A stretch of DNA of 64,000 bases, taken from Streptomyces sp. CG1 (GTDB lineage Bacteria > Actinomycetota > Actinomycetes > Streptomycetales > Streptomycetaceae). Both the position numbers and the translations under genes were made by a program. The notes below the pieces were generated by a model. That model was given only the letters and a program-made list of their open reading frames with translations, did no database searches and was not told where the DNA came from. Location of the stretch: the NCBI RefSeq assembly GCF_041080625.1, contig NZ_CP163518.1, positions 3,286,001 through 3,350,000 on the forward strand, in the 5' to 3' direction. Shown here piece by piece: positions 9,501 to 18,544 of this stretch (its first letter is position 1; every line of letters starts with the position of its first letter).

Positions 9501-11957
9501 GACCCAGACCTCACCCGTCCTGGTGACGTCGATGCTCCGGTCGGCGGAGACGTCCTTGTCACCGTTCTTGTCGACGACCAGGAAGCCGACGTTCGAGGCA
9601 CCGGGCTTGAGCTTGACGTAGGCGAAGGCGCCCCAGGCGTCCCGGCCGACGAAGGGATGGCCGGCCGGCCAGGTGGTCGCCTCGCCGTCGGCGAGGTCAC
9701 CCCAGGCGTACAGGCCCCAGTTGGCATAGTCGCCGTCGGTGCGCTTGTAGTGGACGATCGCGTAGTCCCGGGAGGAGGCCGTGGGGACCTCGGGCGCGGG
9801 CGGGGTGCCGCTGGTGCTGCTCGCCGTGGCGCTCGCGGTGTGCCCGGCCGAGTCGACGACGACGGCCTTGTAGCGCAGGGGCGTTCCGGCGGGTACGGCC
9901 TTGCCGAGGGTCTGGGTGACCTTGTAAGGGGCGTGGTCGGCGGAGCCGAGCACCTGCCACTTGGCGTCTCCGGCCTGCGCGGCGAAGACGACCCGGTCGA
10001 GCTGTCCGCTGTCGACGTCGGCGGTGAGGTCGACCGTGCCGGTGGCTCCGGCGGGCGGGGCCTTCAGGGTGATCGTCGGCTTGGCGGCGGGCTGGGCGAG
10101 GGTGCCGGCCGCCTTGTACACGACGGCGGATTCGGCCGGGACGGTGACGGTGAGTTCACGGTTCCCGCCGGTCTTCACCGAGTCGGTGGCGCCGTAGACG
10201 CCCCGGTACGCCATGTCGGCGGAGCCGGTCGCGAAGGTCGCCGTCTTCGCCTCGACGGCGTTGTTGAGGGCGACGACGTACTCCTGCCCGGTCTTGGCGT
10301 CGGTGCGGGTGAAGGCATAGACGCCCGCGCCGTCGGCCGCGTACCGCTCGGTCTGGACGCCGTCGGTCAGGGCCGGGTTGGCCTTGCGGAGCCTGGAGAG
10401 GCCGGCGATGTCCCGGTACAGCGGCGCGTTCGGGTCGTAGGAGTCGCTGGCGTGGGTGCGGTCGGTGCCGATCTCGTCGTCTTTGAGGTAGTCGGGGACC
10501 TTGGAGGCGAACATGGTCTGGCGGGCGTCCTTGTCGCCGCCGGAGCCGGTGAAGCCCTGCTCGTCGCCGTAGTAGACGACCGGGTTGCCCCGGCTGAGGA
10601 ACATCAGCTCGTTGGCGAGCTTGTCCTTCCGCAGGATCTCGGCGTCCGTCGCCTTCGGGTTGTCCTGCTGCAGGAAGTAGCCGATGCGGCCCATGTCGTG
10701 GTTGCCGAGGAAGGTGACCTGCTCGTACGCGTTGGCCTTGTCGGTCGTGTACTTCCAGTCGTCGCCGAACACGCTCGCGAGCCGCTGGGCGCTGCCGCCC
10801 TGGGAGGCGTAGGCGCGGGCCGCGTCCTGGAACGGGAAGTCGAGGGTGGCGTCGAGGCGGCCCTGGGTGACGTACGGGGAGGTGAGGGAGGTGTCGGCGG
10901 AGTAGACCTCGCCGAACATGAAGAAGTTCCTACGGCCGTGCCGGGCGGCGTACGTGTCGAGCGCGGTCGCCCACTGCGTCCAGAACGGCATGTCGACGTG
11001 CTTGACGGTGTCGATCCGGAAGCCGTCGACGGCGAAGTCCTTCACCCACCGCTCGTAGATCTGTTCCATGCCGTGGACGACCTCGGGACGCTCGGTCCAC
11101 AGGTCGTCCAGGCCGGAGAAGTCGCCGTAGGTGGTGGACTCGCCGGCGAAGGTCGAGTCGCCCCGGTTGTGGTACATCGTCGGGTCGTTGAGCCAGGCCG
11201 GGACCTTGCTGTTGCTGGTGACCTTCGGGGTGTAGGGGAAGGAGGCGGTGGAGACGGCCGGGAACTTCCTGGTGCCGTCGGCGTAGTCGCTGTCGTCGAA
11301 GGGCCTGCCGTCCTTGGTCAGGTACGGGAAGGCGCCCTTGGAGAGGTAGCCGGAGGACTTCTCCTCGTAGTTGACGACATCGGCGGTGTGGTTGGTGATG
11401 ACGTCGAAGAAGACCTTCATGCCCTTGGCGTGGGCCTTGGAGATGAGGGTCTTGAGGTCCTGGTTCGTCCCGAAGTGCGGGTCGACCTGGGTGAAGTCGG
11501 TGATCCAGTAGCCGTGATAGCCGGCGGAGGCTCCCCCAGAGCCAACAGCCTGGGAGGTACCCCCAGCACCCGTGCCCTGCACGGGCTTGTTCTTGAAGAT
11601 CGGGGCCATCCAGATGGCGGTGGTCCCGAGCCCCTTGATGTAGTCGAGCCGCTTCGCCAGGCCCTTGAGGTCCCCGCCCTGGTAGAAGCCCTTGTCGGTG
11701 GGGTCGTAGCCGGTGGAGAGGCGGGAGCCGGTGAGGCCGCCCTTGTCATTGCCGGTGTCCCCGTTGGCGAAACGGTCCGGCATGACGAAGTAGAACTGCT
11801 CGCGGGTGTCGCCGTGCCGGGCGGGCTGGGCGGCGAGGGCCGCGTCCGCGGGGGGTGCGGGCGGCGCGGGTGCGGCGTGTGCCGCCAGTGGCTGGATCAG
11901 GGCGGCGGCGAGGGCTGCGGCGGTGAGGGCCGCGGCCCGTCTCGCTCTGCGTATCAC
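6552..11957 (-). CDS. pulA: Secreted bifunctional amylopullulanase (two GH13 domains)
   Basis: 1801 residues from a GTG with an AGGAG site seven bases upstream; longer upstream frames lack these. A signal peptide ends near AHA (residues 26-28). The first GH13 domain (about 50-530) has [16 protein letters not shown] and FLGNHD. Middle modules include Ig-like and pullulanase-associated starch-binding-like repeats (two copies of a VIHYxRxDG...Y..WGLxVW pattern). The second, pullulanase-type GH13 part has [19 protein letters not shown] and VDAHDNE and ends in a beta domain. It should cut alpha-1,4 and alpha-1,6 bonds of starch and glycogen outside the cell. Residues 131-142 look like an inserted interspersed repeat. 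It is divergent from the alpha-amylase gene. Confidence 0.93.
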   Translation of the reverse strand: MIRRARRAAALTAAALAAALIQPLAAHAAPAPPAPPADAALAAQPARHGDTREQFYFVMPDRFANGDTGNDKGGLTGSRLSTGYDPTDKGFYQGGDLKGLAKRLDYIKGLGTTAIWMAPIFKNKPVQGTGAGGTSQAVGSGGASAGYHGYWITDFTQVDPHFGTNQDLKTLISKAHAKGMKVFFDVITNHTADVVNYEEKSSGYLSKGAFPYLTKDGRPFDDSDYADGTRKFPAVSTASFPYTPKVTSNSKVPAWLNDPTMYHNRGDSTFAGESTTYGDFSGLDDLWTERPEVVHGMEQIYERWVKDFAVDGFRIDTVKHVDMPFWTQWATALDTYAARHGRRNFFMFGEVYSADTSLTSPYVTQGRLDATLDFPFQDAARAYASQGGSAQRLASVFGDDWKYTTDKANAYEQVTFLGNHDMGRIGYFLQQDNPKATDAEILRKDKLANELMFLSRGNPVVYYGDEQGFTGSGGDKDARQTMFASKVPDYLKDDEIGTDRTHASDSYDPNAPLYRDIAGLSRLRKANPALTDGVQTERYAADGAGVYAFTRTDAKTGQEYVVALNNAVEAKTATFATGSADMAYRGVYGATDSVKTGGNRELTVTVPAESAVVYKAAGTLAQPAAKPTITLKAPPAGATGTVDLTADVDSGQLDRVVFAAQAGDAKWQVLGSADHAPYKVTQTLGKAVPAGTPLRYKAVVVDSAGHTASATASSTSGTPPAPEVPTASSRDYAIVHYKRTDGDYANWGLYAWGDLADGEATTWPAGHPFVGRDAWGAFAYVKLKPGASNVGFLVVDKNGDKDVSADRSIDVTRTGEVWVEQGKPDVLTQKPAYPAQDTTKAVIHYHRADGNYDGWGLHVWTGAANPTDWSKPLQPVKTDAYGAVFEVPLTAGATSLSYIIHKGDDKDLPADQSLDLKAGGYEVWLLNGQEKHLLPQPAGSAAALDLSTSKAVWIDRNTVAWNGVDGAASTQLLSSHDGSIAVKDGTLTSDDERWIRLEKTTLTGAQKAKFPYLKDYTAWSVDPRDRDRVRDALKGQLVASQRAANGAVLAATGVQIAGVLDDLYPGATKAALGPVFHDGKPTLSVWAPTAQSVSLELDGSVEAMHRDDTTGVWSVTGPASWKGKPYRYVVKVWAPSVRKLVVNKATDPYSVALTADSERSLVADLDDKSLAPSGWPSLRKPRAVPMKDAQIQELHIRDFSVADQTVPADHQGTYLAFTDKNSDGSRHLRALAKAGTSYVHLLPAFDFATVPEKKADQAKPGCDLASYPADSDQQQACVAKTAAKDAYNWGYDPYHYTVPEGSYATDPDGTARTVQFRRMVQSLNQDGLRVVMDVVYNHNAASGQADTSVLDKVVPGYYQRLLADGSVANSTCCANTAPENAMMGKLVVDSIVTWAKEYKVDGFRFDLMGHHPKANILAVRKALDALTVAKDGVDGKKIILYGEGWNFGEVANDARFVQATQANMAGTGIATFSDRARDAVRGGSPFDSDPGVQGFASGLYTDPNSSTANGTSAEQKARLLHYQDLIKVGLSGNLKSFAFTDTDGKEVKGAEIDYNGSPAGYADAPGDALAYVDAHDNESLFDALTYKLPARTGAADRARMQVLAMATAGLSQGPALSQAGTDLLRSKSLDRNSFDSGDWFNAIHWNCADGNGFGRGLPMAADNQSKWVYAKPLLSTVKVGCDQITGASAAYQDLLRIRTTEKAFSLGTAAQVQDALSFPLSGKDETPGVITMRLGDLVVVFNATPERQEQKIGGLAGTPYRLHPVQASGADPVVKTSAYASGTGTFTVPARTVAVFEKSGR
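11531..11567 (-). repeat. Small palindromic interspersed element inserted in-frame in pulA
   Basis: On the pulA strand this reads CTGGGGGTACCTCCCAG, a short spacer, then CTGGGGGAG. I know this layout as a short repeat scattered through Streptomyces genomes. It supplies 12 codons (131-142, [12 protein letters not shown]) inside an otherwise conserved loop of the first GH13 domain, between QGTG and [10 protein letters not shown] saw no second copy in the window. Confidence 0.6.
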
Positions 11958-12039
11958 GCGGTAACTCCTAGCGAATGCGGCTCTCTTGGGTCCGACCCCG
12001 CGTGACCGTATCCCCAACGAAAGCTTTACAGCAAGAGTC

Positions 12040-12065
12040 TTGAAACTCATAGCAAGAAGTTTCAA
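12040..12065. promoter_or_regulatory. Palindrome between divergent pulA and alpha-amylase genes
   Basis: The 197-base divergent region holds a perfect inverted repeat, TTGAAACT at 12040-12047 and AGTTTCAA at 12058-12065, with a 10-base spacer. GCAAG/CTTGA elements surround it, and another GTTGAAACC lies at about 12113. The spacing suits a dimeric repressor such as a LacI-family protein, and both flanking genes are starch-degrading, so a MalR-type operator is plausible. Binding is inferred. Confidence 0.5.
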
Positions 12066-12154
12066 CGTCAACCTTGACGTGCCCTTCTCAACTGCCGCAC
12101 GCTCACCGGTTGTTGAAACCCGATCCTTCTGCAACCTTCCTTTCGGAGCCGCAC

Positions 12155-14224
12155 ATGAGCAGACACCGACCCCCGGGTGTCCTCCGCCGCAGCGCGACCG
12201 CCGCGGCCGCAGGCGCCCTCGCACTGGCCGGAGCCATCGCACTACCCGCGCCGGCCGCACAGGCGCACACCACCGCCAAGGGCGATGTGATCGCCAATCT
12301 GTGGGAGTGGAACTGGGACTCGGTCTCCGACGAGTGCACCAACATCCTCGGCCCGGCCGGCTACGGCGCGGTGCAGGTGGCACCGCCGGAGGAGTCCCTG
12401 AAGCAGTCGTCGTACTACTGGTGGGACGTCTACCAGCCGTACTCGTACAGCCTGAACAGCCGCTTCGGCAGCCAGGCGAAGTTCAGCGCCATGATCGCCG
12501 CATGCCACAAGGCGGGCGTGAAGGTCTACACGGACGCGGTGATCAACCACACCGCCGCGCAGACCGGCACGGGCTACGACGGCACGACGATCACCAGCAA
12601 GTACTCCACCCCCGACTGGAGCCGGACCGACTATCACGACTCCAGCCAGTGCCCGACCTCGGACCTGACCATCCAGGACTACTCGAACCTGACCCAGGTC
12701 CAGAACTGCGAACTGCTCGGCCTGCCCGACCTCAAGACCGAGTCGGACACCGTCCGCGCCGGCCTCGCGAACTACCTCAACTCCCAGCTGGCGCTGGGCG
12801 TGGACGGCTTCCGGATCGACGCGGCCAAGCACATCCCCGAGACCGACATCGCGGCGATCGAGGGCAAGCTGACGAACACCACGTCGGGCTCGGCGCCGTA
12901 CGTCTTCCAGGAGATCTACCCGGGCGCGACCCCACAGCCGAGCGACTACTACGCCTCGGGTGACGTCCTGGACTTCACCTACGCCGGCAAGACGAAGTCG
13001 GCCTTCCAGGGCAACGTGAGCGATCTGGCCTCGCTGTCGTCGTCCGGCATCCTCCCCGCCGCCAACTCGGTGTCCTTCGTGACCAACCACGACACCGAGC
13101 GCAACGGCACGGACATGTCGTACAAGGACGGCGACACCTACAAGCTCGCCAACCTCTTCCAGCTCGCCTACAAGTGGTCCACGCCCACGGTGTACGCCAG
13201 CTGGGAATGGACACAGAGCGACCAGGCCCCGCCGAACTCCTCGGGCTTCGTCACGAACACGGACTGCTCCGGCGGTGCCTGGTACTGCCTGGACCGCGAC
13301 ACGGCCGTGGTCGGCATGGTGGCCTGGCACAACGCGACCGACACCGCCGCGGTCTCCAACTGGCAGACCATGTCGTCCGACGTGATCGGCTTCGGCCGCA
13401 GCGGCAAGGGCTTCTTCGCCCTGAACAACGGCACGGGCAGCGCGACCTACACATTCACGACGGGCATGGCCGACGGCACGTACGCGAACGTCATCGACGG
13501 CGGCAAGACGACGGTGACCGTGTCGGGCGGCAGCGCGTCGATCACCATCCCGGCGAAGAGCGCGGTCGCCTTCTACAACTCGTCCTACACCTGCACGGTC
13601 GGCTGCTCCGACGCGGGCGGCGGCTCGGGCGACACGGTGAACGCCACGTTCAACGAGTACGCCTCGACCACGTCCGGCACCAACGTGTACGTGGTCGGCT
13701 CCATCGCAGCCCTGGGCGGCTGGGACACGTCGAAGGCCATCCAGTTGTCCTCGTCCGGCTACCCGATCTGGTCGGGCGAGGTGAGCGTGCCGGTGAACAC
13801 GTCCTTCACCTTCAAATACATAAAGAAGGACAGCTCAGGCAACGTGACCTGGGAGTCGAACGCCAACAGATCGGCGACGACGACCACGTCCGCGCTGTCG
13901 CTGAACAACTCCTGGAACGTGGCGGACACCGACGCCACCGACGTCACCTTCAACGAGAACGCGACGACCGACTGGGGCACCAACGTCTACGTCACGGGCT
14001 CCGTCCCGTCCCTCGGCTCCTGGAACACGTCCGACGCCATCCCGCTCTCCTCGGCGTCGTACCCGAACTGGAGCAAGCTGGTCATCGTCCCCAAGAGCAC
14101 GTCCTTCACGTACAAGTATCTCAAGAAGGACGGCTCCGGGAACGTGACCTGGGAGTCCGGGACGAACCGCTCGTACACAACGGGCAGTTCGTCGGGCTAC
14201 ACGACGAGCGACACCTGGAAGTAG
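12155..14224 (+). CDS. Secreted alpha-amylase with two C-terminal starch-binding domains
   Basis: 689 residues; the ATG follows a CGGAG site and begins a typical signal peptide ending AQA. The GH13 domain contains [10 protein letters not shown] (nucleophile Asp), YVFQEIYPG (acid/base Glu) and [11 protein letters not shown] (transition-state Asp). The C-terminal ~190 residues are two tandem CBM20-like modules, each with a VYVVGS/VYVTGS...LGxW...W pattern and FKYIKKD/YKYLKKDG...VTWES motifs. They bind raw starch. The gene is divergent from pulA and tail-to-tail with a second alpha-amylase ten bases away. Confidence 0.93.
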   Translation: MSRHRPPGVLRRSATAAAAGALALAGAIALPAPAAQAHTTAKGDVIANLWEWNWDSVSDECTNILGPAGYGAVQVAPPEESLKQSSYYWWDVYQPYSYSLNSRFGSQAKFSAMIAACHKAGVKVYTDAVINHTAAQTGTGYDGTTITSKYSTPDWSRTDYHDSSQCPTSDLTIQDYSNLTQVQNCELLGLPDLKTESDTVRAGLANYLNSQLALGVDGFRIDAAKHIPETDIAAIEGKLTNTTSGSAPYVFQEIYPGATPQPSDYYASGDVLDFTYAGKTKSAFQGNVSDLASLSSSGILPAANSVSFVTNHDTERNGTDMSYKDGDTYKLANLFQLAYKWSTPTVYASWEWTQSDQAPPNSSGFVTNTDCSGGAWYCLDRDTAVVGMVAWHNATDTAAVSNWQTMSSDVIGFGRSGKGFFALNNGTGSATYTFTTGMADGTYANVIDGGKTTVTVSGGSASITIPAKSAVAFYNSSYTCTVGCSDAGGGSGDTVNATFNEYASTTSGTNVYVVGSIAALGGWDTSKAIQLSSSGYPIWSGEVSVPVNTSFTFKYIKKDSSGNVTWESNANRSATTTTSALSLNNSWNVADTDATDVTFNENATTDWGTNVYVTGSVPSLGSWNTSDAIPLSSASYPNWSKLVIVPKSTSFTYKYLKKDGSGNVTWESGTNRSYTTGSSSGYTTSDTWK

Positions 14225-14234
14225 TGCTCCCGGC

Positions 14235-15608
14235 TCAGCAACTCGACTTCCCCGCGTAGATCGCGAGCGCCGTGTTCGAGCCCAAGGTGGCGGTGAACTG
14301 CCCGCTGGAGTTCACCGTCACCGTCGTGTCGTTCTGGACGTTGCAGTACGTCCCGGCGGGCAGGGACGTCTGGTAGGTCCTGTTGAGGCCGGCGGACTCG
14401 TGGTTGATCGCCACGTAGCCCTTGTTCCCCCGCCCGAACCCGATCGCGTTGTTGCCGTCGTCCCACCAGTCGGAGACGGCCTGGCCGGTCGTCGCATTGC
14501 GGAACGGGACCATGGACTTGATCTCCGGCCAGGCGTGCTCGCACTTCCAGCCGTCCTGCCAGCAGGCGGTCACCTGGCCGTTGCTGGGCGGGCCGGCGTC
14601 CGCGTCGGACCATTCGTAGCCGGAGTTGATGTCGGGGGCGCCGTACGGCCAGGCGAGCATGAAGACGTTCGCCAGGGTGTAGTTGGCGCCGTCCTTGTAG
14701 TTGAGGGTGGAGCCGTTGCGTTCCGTGTCGTGGTTGTCCACGAAGACACCCGCCACGGAGCTGCTCAGATAGCCCCAGCCCTCGCCGAAGTTGTTCAGGT
14801 ACGCCAGCTTCTCGCTGTTGAAGACGCGCTTGAGGTCGTAGGCGTAGCGGAACTCCTGGACGTCTCCGTTGCCGGTGTACTCGGAGGGCTGGACGGCCTC
14901 GTTGGCGCCGTAGATGACCTCCTGCTTCCAGTAGGCGGACGGGTTCGTCAGGCGGCTCTTGATGTTGGCCAGGTCCTCCGCCGGGATGTGCTTGGCCGCG
15001 TCGATGCGGAAGCCGTCGGCGCCGAGGGAGAGGAGGTCGTTCATGTAGCCCGCGATCGTCTTGCGGACGTACTCCTCGCCGGTGTCCAGGTCGGCCAGGC
15101 CGACGAGTTCGCAGTGCTGGACGTTCCAGCGGTCCTGGTAGTTGGTGACCGGCGAGGTGCAGTCGTCGAGGTCGGGATACGAGTACAGGCCCGGGTAGTT
15201 GTACTTCGTATACGCCGAGCCGCCGGTGCCGGTGCCGCTGCCCGCCGACATGTGGTTGATGACGGTGTCGACGACGACCTTCAGGCCGGCCGCGTGACAG
15301 GTGTCGATCATGTTCTTGAAGGCGGTACGGTCGCCGAGCCGACCCGCGATCTTGTACGACACCGGCTGGTACGAGGTCCACCACTGCGGGCCTTGTATGT
15401 GCTCGGCGGGCGGGGAGACCTGGACGTAGCCGTAGCCGGCCGGGCCGAGGGTGCTGGTGCACTCACGGGCAACCGAGGCGTAGTTCCACTCGAAGAGGAC
15501 GGCGGTGACGTCCCTGGCGCCGGGCGGGGAGGCGTCCGCTGTGGTTGGGGTCATGACAAGGGCGGCGGCCGTGAGGGCGACCGCCCCGGAAAGGGTTCTG
15601 CGTGCCAT
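14235..15608 (-). CDS. Second secreted alpha-amylase, no starch-binding domain
   Basis: 457 residues. The chosen ATG follows GAAGGA and opens a signal peptide ending ADA; a start 19 codons earlier would spoil it. This is the streptomycete-type GH13 alpha-amylase fold: [31 protein letters not shown] and [11 protein letters not shown]. It lacks the CBM20 modules of its neighbour and ends in a short beta domain with a final cysteine. It hydrolyses internal alpha-1,4 bonds of starch outside the cell. The two amylases share a common plan (WEWN/FEWN start, NHDTERNG), so they are probably ancient paralogues arranged tail to tail. Confidence 0.92.
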   Translation of the reverse strand: MARRTLSGAVALTAAALVMTPTTADASPPGARDVTAVLFEWNYASVARECTSTLGPAGYGYVQVSPPAEHIQGPQWWTSYQPVSYKIAGRLGDRTAFKNMIDTCHAAGLKVVVDTVINHMSAGSGTGTGGSAYTKYNYPGLYSYPDLDDCTSPVTNYQDRWNVQHCELVGLADLDTGEEYVRKTIAGYMNDLLSLGADGFRIDAAKHIPAEDLANIKSRLTNPSAYWKQEVIYGANEAVQPSEYTGNGDVQEFRYAYDLKRVFNSEKLAYLNNFGEGWGYLSSSVAGVFVDNHDTERNGSTLNYKDGANYTLANVFMLAWPYGAPDINSGYEWSDADAGPPSNGQVTACWQDGWKCEHAWPEIKSMVPFRNATTGQAVSDWWDDGNNAIGFGRGNKGYVAINHESAGLNRTYQTSLPAGTYCNVQNDTTVTVNSSGQFTATLGSNTALAIYAGKSSC

Positions 15609-15656
15609 GTGGGGGTTCCTTCGACGTTGAAGGCTTGGGGAGCCCGCTGAAGGCGC

Positions 15657-15676
15657 TTGCTGCAATCTTTCAGCAA
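15657..15676. promoter_or_regulatory. Candidate maltose-type operator upstream of the second amylase
   Basis: An inverted repeat TTGCTG (15657-15662) and CAGCAA (15671-15676) with an 8-base spacer lies about 50-70 bases upstream of the amylase ATG, and a further CTTGC follows at 15678. It resembles the CTTGCAG elements near malE/malR and the direct-repeat operators described for Streptomyces amylase promoters. Inference only. Confidence 0.5.
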
Positions 15677-15700
15677 ACTTGCGGTGACGCAGATGTTAAA

Positions 15701-15727
15701 GGCCCGCTGCCTGAAAGGCAGCGGGCC
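15701..15727 (-). terminator. Hairpin terminator downstream of aglA
   Basis: Perfect 12-bp stem GGCCCGCTGCCT / AGGCAGCGGGCC with a 3-base loop, followed on the minus strand by TTTAA. It lies 36 bases beyond the alpha-glucosidase stop and insulates that gene from the downstream amylase promoter. Confidence 0.85.
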
Positions 15728-15763
15728 GTTGTGAAGTTGATGCAAAAACTTCTCGATGGGCCG

Positions 15764-17449
15764 TCAGGCCGCCGTGAACCACACCGTCGTGTCGGCGGGC
15801 ACCTCCGTCGCGCCGTCCGTCTCGGTCACCTCACCGCTCGCCAGCAGGACGCGGCCGTACGCCGGGGTCGTCACCGGATCGGCCGTGGTGTTCGTGACGC
15901 ACACGAACTCGCCGCGGCGGAAGGTCAGGACGCCCTCGGGGGCGCGCAGCCACTGCACGGTGTCGCCCGCGCCGAGCCCGGGCTCGGTCCGGCGGGTGGT
16001 CAGGGCCGCGCGGTACAGCTCCAGGGTCGAGCCGGGGGCACCCGTCTGTGCCTCCACGCTCAGGTCGGCCCAGGTCTCGGGCTGCGGGAGCCAGCTGCCG
16101 CCGGTGCCGAAGCCGTAGGAGGAGCCCGTACGGGTCCAGGGGATCGGGACGCGGCAGCCGTCGCGGAAGCCGTCCTGGCCGGCGCCGCGGAAGTACGCCG
16201 GGTCCTGGCGCACCTCGTCGGGGAGGTCCACGACGTCCGGGAGGCCCAGTTCCTCGCCCTGGTAGATGTAGGCCGAGCCGGGGAGCGCGAGCATGAGGAG
16301 GGTGGCCGCCCTCGCCCTGCGCAGGCCCAGTTCCCTGTCCCCCGCCGTGCGGATCTGGGTGCCCAGGCCGGGCGGGTTGGCGAAGCGGGTGGCGTGCCGG
16401 GTGACGTCGTGATTGGACAGGACCCAGGTGGCGGGGGCCCCGACCGGGCGCATCGCCTCCAGGGTGCGGTCGATGACCGTACGGAGTTCCTTCGCGTTCC
16501 ACTCGGTGCTCAGGTACTGGAAGTTGAAGGCCTGGTGGAGTTCGTCCGGGCGGACGTAGTTGGCGGTGCGCTCGACGGTCGGGGTCCAGGCCTCCGCCAC
16601 AAAAATCCTCTCGCCCGCGTACTCGTCGAGGATCGTGCGCCACTGACGGTAGATCGCGTGCACGCCGTCCTGGTCGAAGAACGGCATGACGTCATTGCCC
16701 AGCAGTTTGAGCTGGTCGTGCGAGCCGAGGTCGGGCAGGCCGTCGGCCTTCACCAGGCCGTGGGCCACGTCGATGCGGAAGCCGTCCACGCCCATGTCCA
16801 GCCAGAAGCGCAGGATCGAGCGGAACTCGTCGCCTACGGCCGGGTGTTCCCAGTTGAAGTCCGGCTGCTCCGGGGCGAAGAGGTGCAGGTACCACTCGCC
16901 GGCCGAGCCGTCGGACTCCCTGACGCGCGTCCAGGCGGGGCCACCGAAGATGGACTCCCAGTCGTTGGGCGGGAGTTCGCCGTTCTTCCCCTTGCCCGGG
17001 CGGAAGTGGTAGCGCTCCCGCAGCGACGAGCCGGGGCCCTCGGCCAGAGCGCGCTTGAACCACTCGTGCTGGTCGGAGGAGTGGTTGGGCACCAGGTCCA
17101 CGATGATGCGCAGGCCGTGGTCGTGGGCGTCGCGGATCAGCGCGTCGGCGTCCAGCAGGTTGCCGAACATCGGGTCGACGGCGCGGTAGTCGGCGACGTC
17201 GTAGCCCGCGTCGGCCTGCGGCGAGGCGTAGAAGGGGCTGAGCCACACGGCGTCGACACCGAGGTCGCGCAGATAGGGCAGGCGGGAGCGGACGCCTTCC
17301 AGGTCACCCATGCCGTCGCCGTTGCTGTCGGCGAAGCTGCGTGGATAGACCTGGTAGATGACCGCGTCCCGCCACCAGTCGCGACGGCGGTCGGCTACGG
17401 CGGCTGCGGCGGAGTGGGGGGCCGGTGCGGCAGGGTGCTGCTGGCTCAT
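15764..17449 (-). CDS. aglA: Cytoplasmic alpha-glucosidase (GH13)
   Basis: 561 residues; an AAGGA precedes the ATG (another in-frame ATG lies 33 bases upstream). No signal peptide. GH13 oligo-1,6-glucosidase/alpha-glucosidase motifs: WWRDAVIYQVYPRSF, SFADSNGDGMGDL, DGFRIDVAHG, FVAEAW and SNHDVTRH. It should cleave glucose from imported maltose and maltodextrins. It lies downstream of malG in the same direction with a hairpin between, the arrangement known from S. coelicolor mal clusters, so it probably forms the last gene of the maltose operon or has partly separate expression. Confidence 0.9.
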   Translation of the reverse strand: MSQQHPAAPAPHSAAAAVADRRRDWWRDAVIYQVYPRSFADSNGDGMGDLEGVRSRLPYLRDLGVDAVWLSPFYASPQADAGYDVADYRAVDPMFGNLLDADALIRDAHDHGLRIIVDLVPNHSSDQHEWFKRALAEGPGSSLRERYHFRPGKGKNGELPPNDWESIFGGPAWTRVRESDGSAGEWYLHLFAPEQPDFNWEHPAVGDEFRSILRFWLDMGVDGFRIDVAHGLVKADGLPDLGSHDQLKLLGNDVMPFFDQDGVHAIYRQWRTILDEYAGERIFVAEAWTPTVERTANYVRPDELHQAFNFQYLSTEWNAKELRTVIDRTLEAMRPVGAPATWVLSNHDVTRHATRFANPPGLGTQIRTAGDRELGLRRARAATLLMLALPGSAYIYQGEELGLPDVVDLPDEVRQDPAYFRGAGQDGFRDGCRVPIPWTRTGSSYGFGTGGSWLPQPETWADLSVEAQTGAPGSTLELYRAALTTRRTEPGLGAGDTVQWLRAPEGVLTFRRGEFVCVTNTTADPVTTPAYGRVLLASGEVTETDGATEVPADTTVWFTAA

Positions 17450-17537
17450 GGCGTCCTTGATCTTTAAGAGTGTCCGGGTCATGGGCGCGTGGGCGTCGGG
17501 TACGGCGGCGGGTGCCGGGGACCGGGGGTGATGTACG

Positions 17538-17583
17538 AGGCGGCCGCGGTGCCGGCGGGGTCGGATGGGCACCGCGGCCGCCT
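17538..17583 (-). terminator. Long perfect hairpin between malG and aglA
   Basis: A perfect 16-bp stem (17538-17553 with 17568-17583, AGGCGGCCGCGGTGCC and complement) with a 14-base loop lies 37 bases past the malG stop. No T run follows, so it may be a partial terminator, processing site or mRNA stabiliser rather than a full stop. Confidence 0.7.
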
Positions 17584-17619
17584 GCCCGCGCGGAGAGCCG
17601 CGCGGGAGTCCTGCGGGCC

Positions 17620-18525
17620 TCAGCCCTTCGTGCCGCCCGCCGTCAGGCCGGTGACGAGGTTCTTCTGCACGAGGTAGAAGAACACCGACACGGGTATCGC
17701 GATCAGCACCGCGGTGGCGGCCATGTAGTTCCACTGGGCGTCGTGCTCGCTGACGAAGGTCTGCAGACCGACGGCGAAGGTGTACTTCGAGTCGTCCAAC
17801 ATGAAGGTCGTCGCGAAGGCGACCTCGCCGACGGCGGTGATGAAGTTGTAGAAGGCGGCCACGGCCAGGCCCGGGCGGGCCAGCGGCAGGATCAGCCGGA
17901 AGAAGGTGCCGAAGGGGGTCAGTCCGTCCACGCGCCCCGCCTCGTCTATCTCGAAGGGGATGGTGTCGAAGTATCCCTTGAGCAGCCAGGCGCTGTACGG
18001 CACGGCCGTGGTGCAGTTGATGACGATCAGCGCCCAGTAGGTGTCGATGAGATCCAGTTCGCTGAAGATCTCGTACATCGGCACGATCAGGATGGCGATC
18101 GGGAAGGCCTGGGTCAGCAGCAGGACCCACATCAGCTGCTTGTAGCCGGGAAAGCGCATCCGGGAGACCGCGTAGCCGGTGGTGGCGGCGACGAAGACAC
18201 CGATCAGGGTGGTGCCGCCCGCCACGATCATCGTCGACTTGAACCAGTCGAAGAACCCGGTGTGCTGCAGCACGAAGCTGTAGTTGGAGAAGGTGAGTTT
18301 GCCCAGGATCTTGCCCGGGTGCAGGTAGTCGTCCTTGTCCGGGCCGAGGGAGAGGTAGATCAGCCAGGCCACCGGGGCGAGCGCGATCAGGCTCGCCACG
18401 ACGAGGCCGCCGTGCAGCAGGGCGGTGCCGGCCGGGCCGCGCTCGTCGCGCCGGCGGGTCCGGCCCGATTGCCGGGCGGCGGGGGCCGGTGCGGCCGCTG
18501 TCTTCTCGAGGGTCGGGGTGCTCAT
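17620..18525 (-). CDS. malG: Maltose/maltodextrin ABC transporter permease MalG
   Basis: 301 residues. The start follows GCAGGAG; an upstream in-frame ATG at 18564 overlaps malF and has a weaker site. There are six predicted membrane helices, and the EAA loop appears as EIDEAGRVDGLTPFGTFFRLILPLARPG, the contact point for the ATPase. This is the MalG-type inner-membrane half of the importer, pairing with MalF. No ATPase gene is present in the cluster; streptomycetes typically use the shared MsiK ATPase encoded elsewhere. Confidence 0.92.
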   Translation of the reverse strand: MSTPTLEKTAAAPAPAARQSGRTRRRDERGPAGTALLHGGLVVASLIALAPVAWLIYLSLGPDKDDYLHPGKILGKLTFSNYSFVLQHTGFFDWFKSTMIVAGGTTLIGVFVAATTGYAVSRMRFPGYKQLMWVLLLTQAFPIAILIVPMYEIFSELDLIDTYWALIVINCTTAVPYSAWLLKGYFDTIPFEIDEAGRVDGLTPFGTFFRLILPLARPGLAVAAFYNFITAVGEVAFATTFMLDDSKYTFAVGLQTFVSEHDAQWNYMAATAVLIAIPVSVFFYLVQKNLVTGLTAGGTKG

Positions 18526-18544
18526 GGCGGCGGCTCCTGCGGCG

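Noticed and set aside
11531..11567. Remnant of an insertion sequence in pulA
   Set aside because: Too short, no terminal repeats or target duplication that I can see; it fits a small interspersed palindrome better.
8727..12005. Very long open frame on the strand opposite pulA
   Set aside because: It is the antisense shadow of a GC-rich gene: composition is Gly/Val/Arg-biased, with no domain, and pulA has a full signal peptide, ribosome binding site and catalytic motifs.
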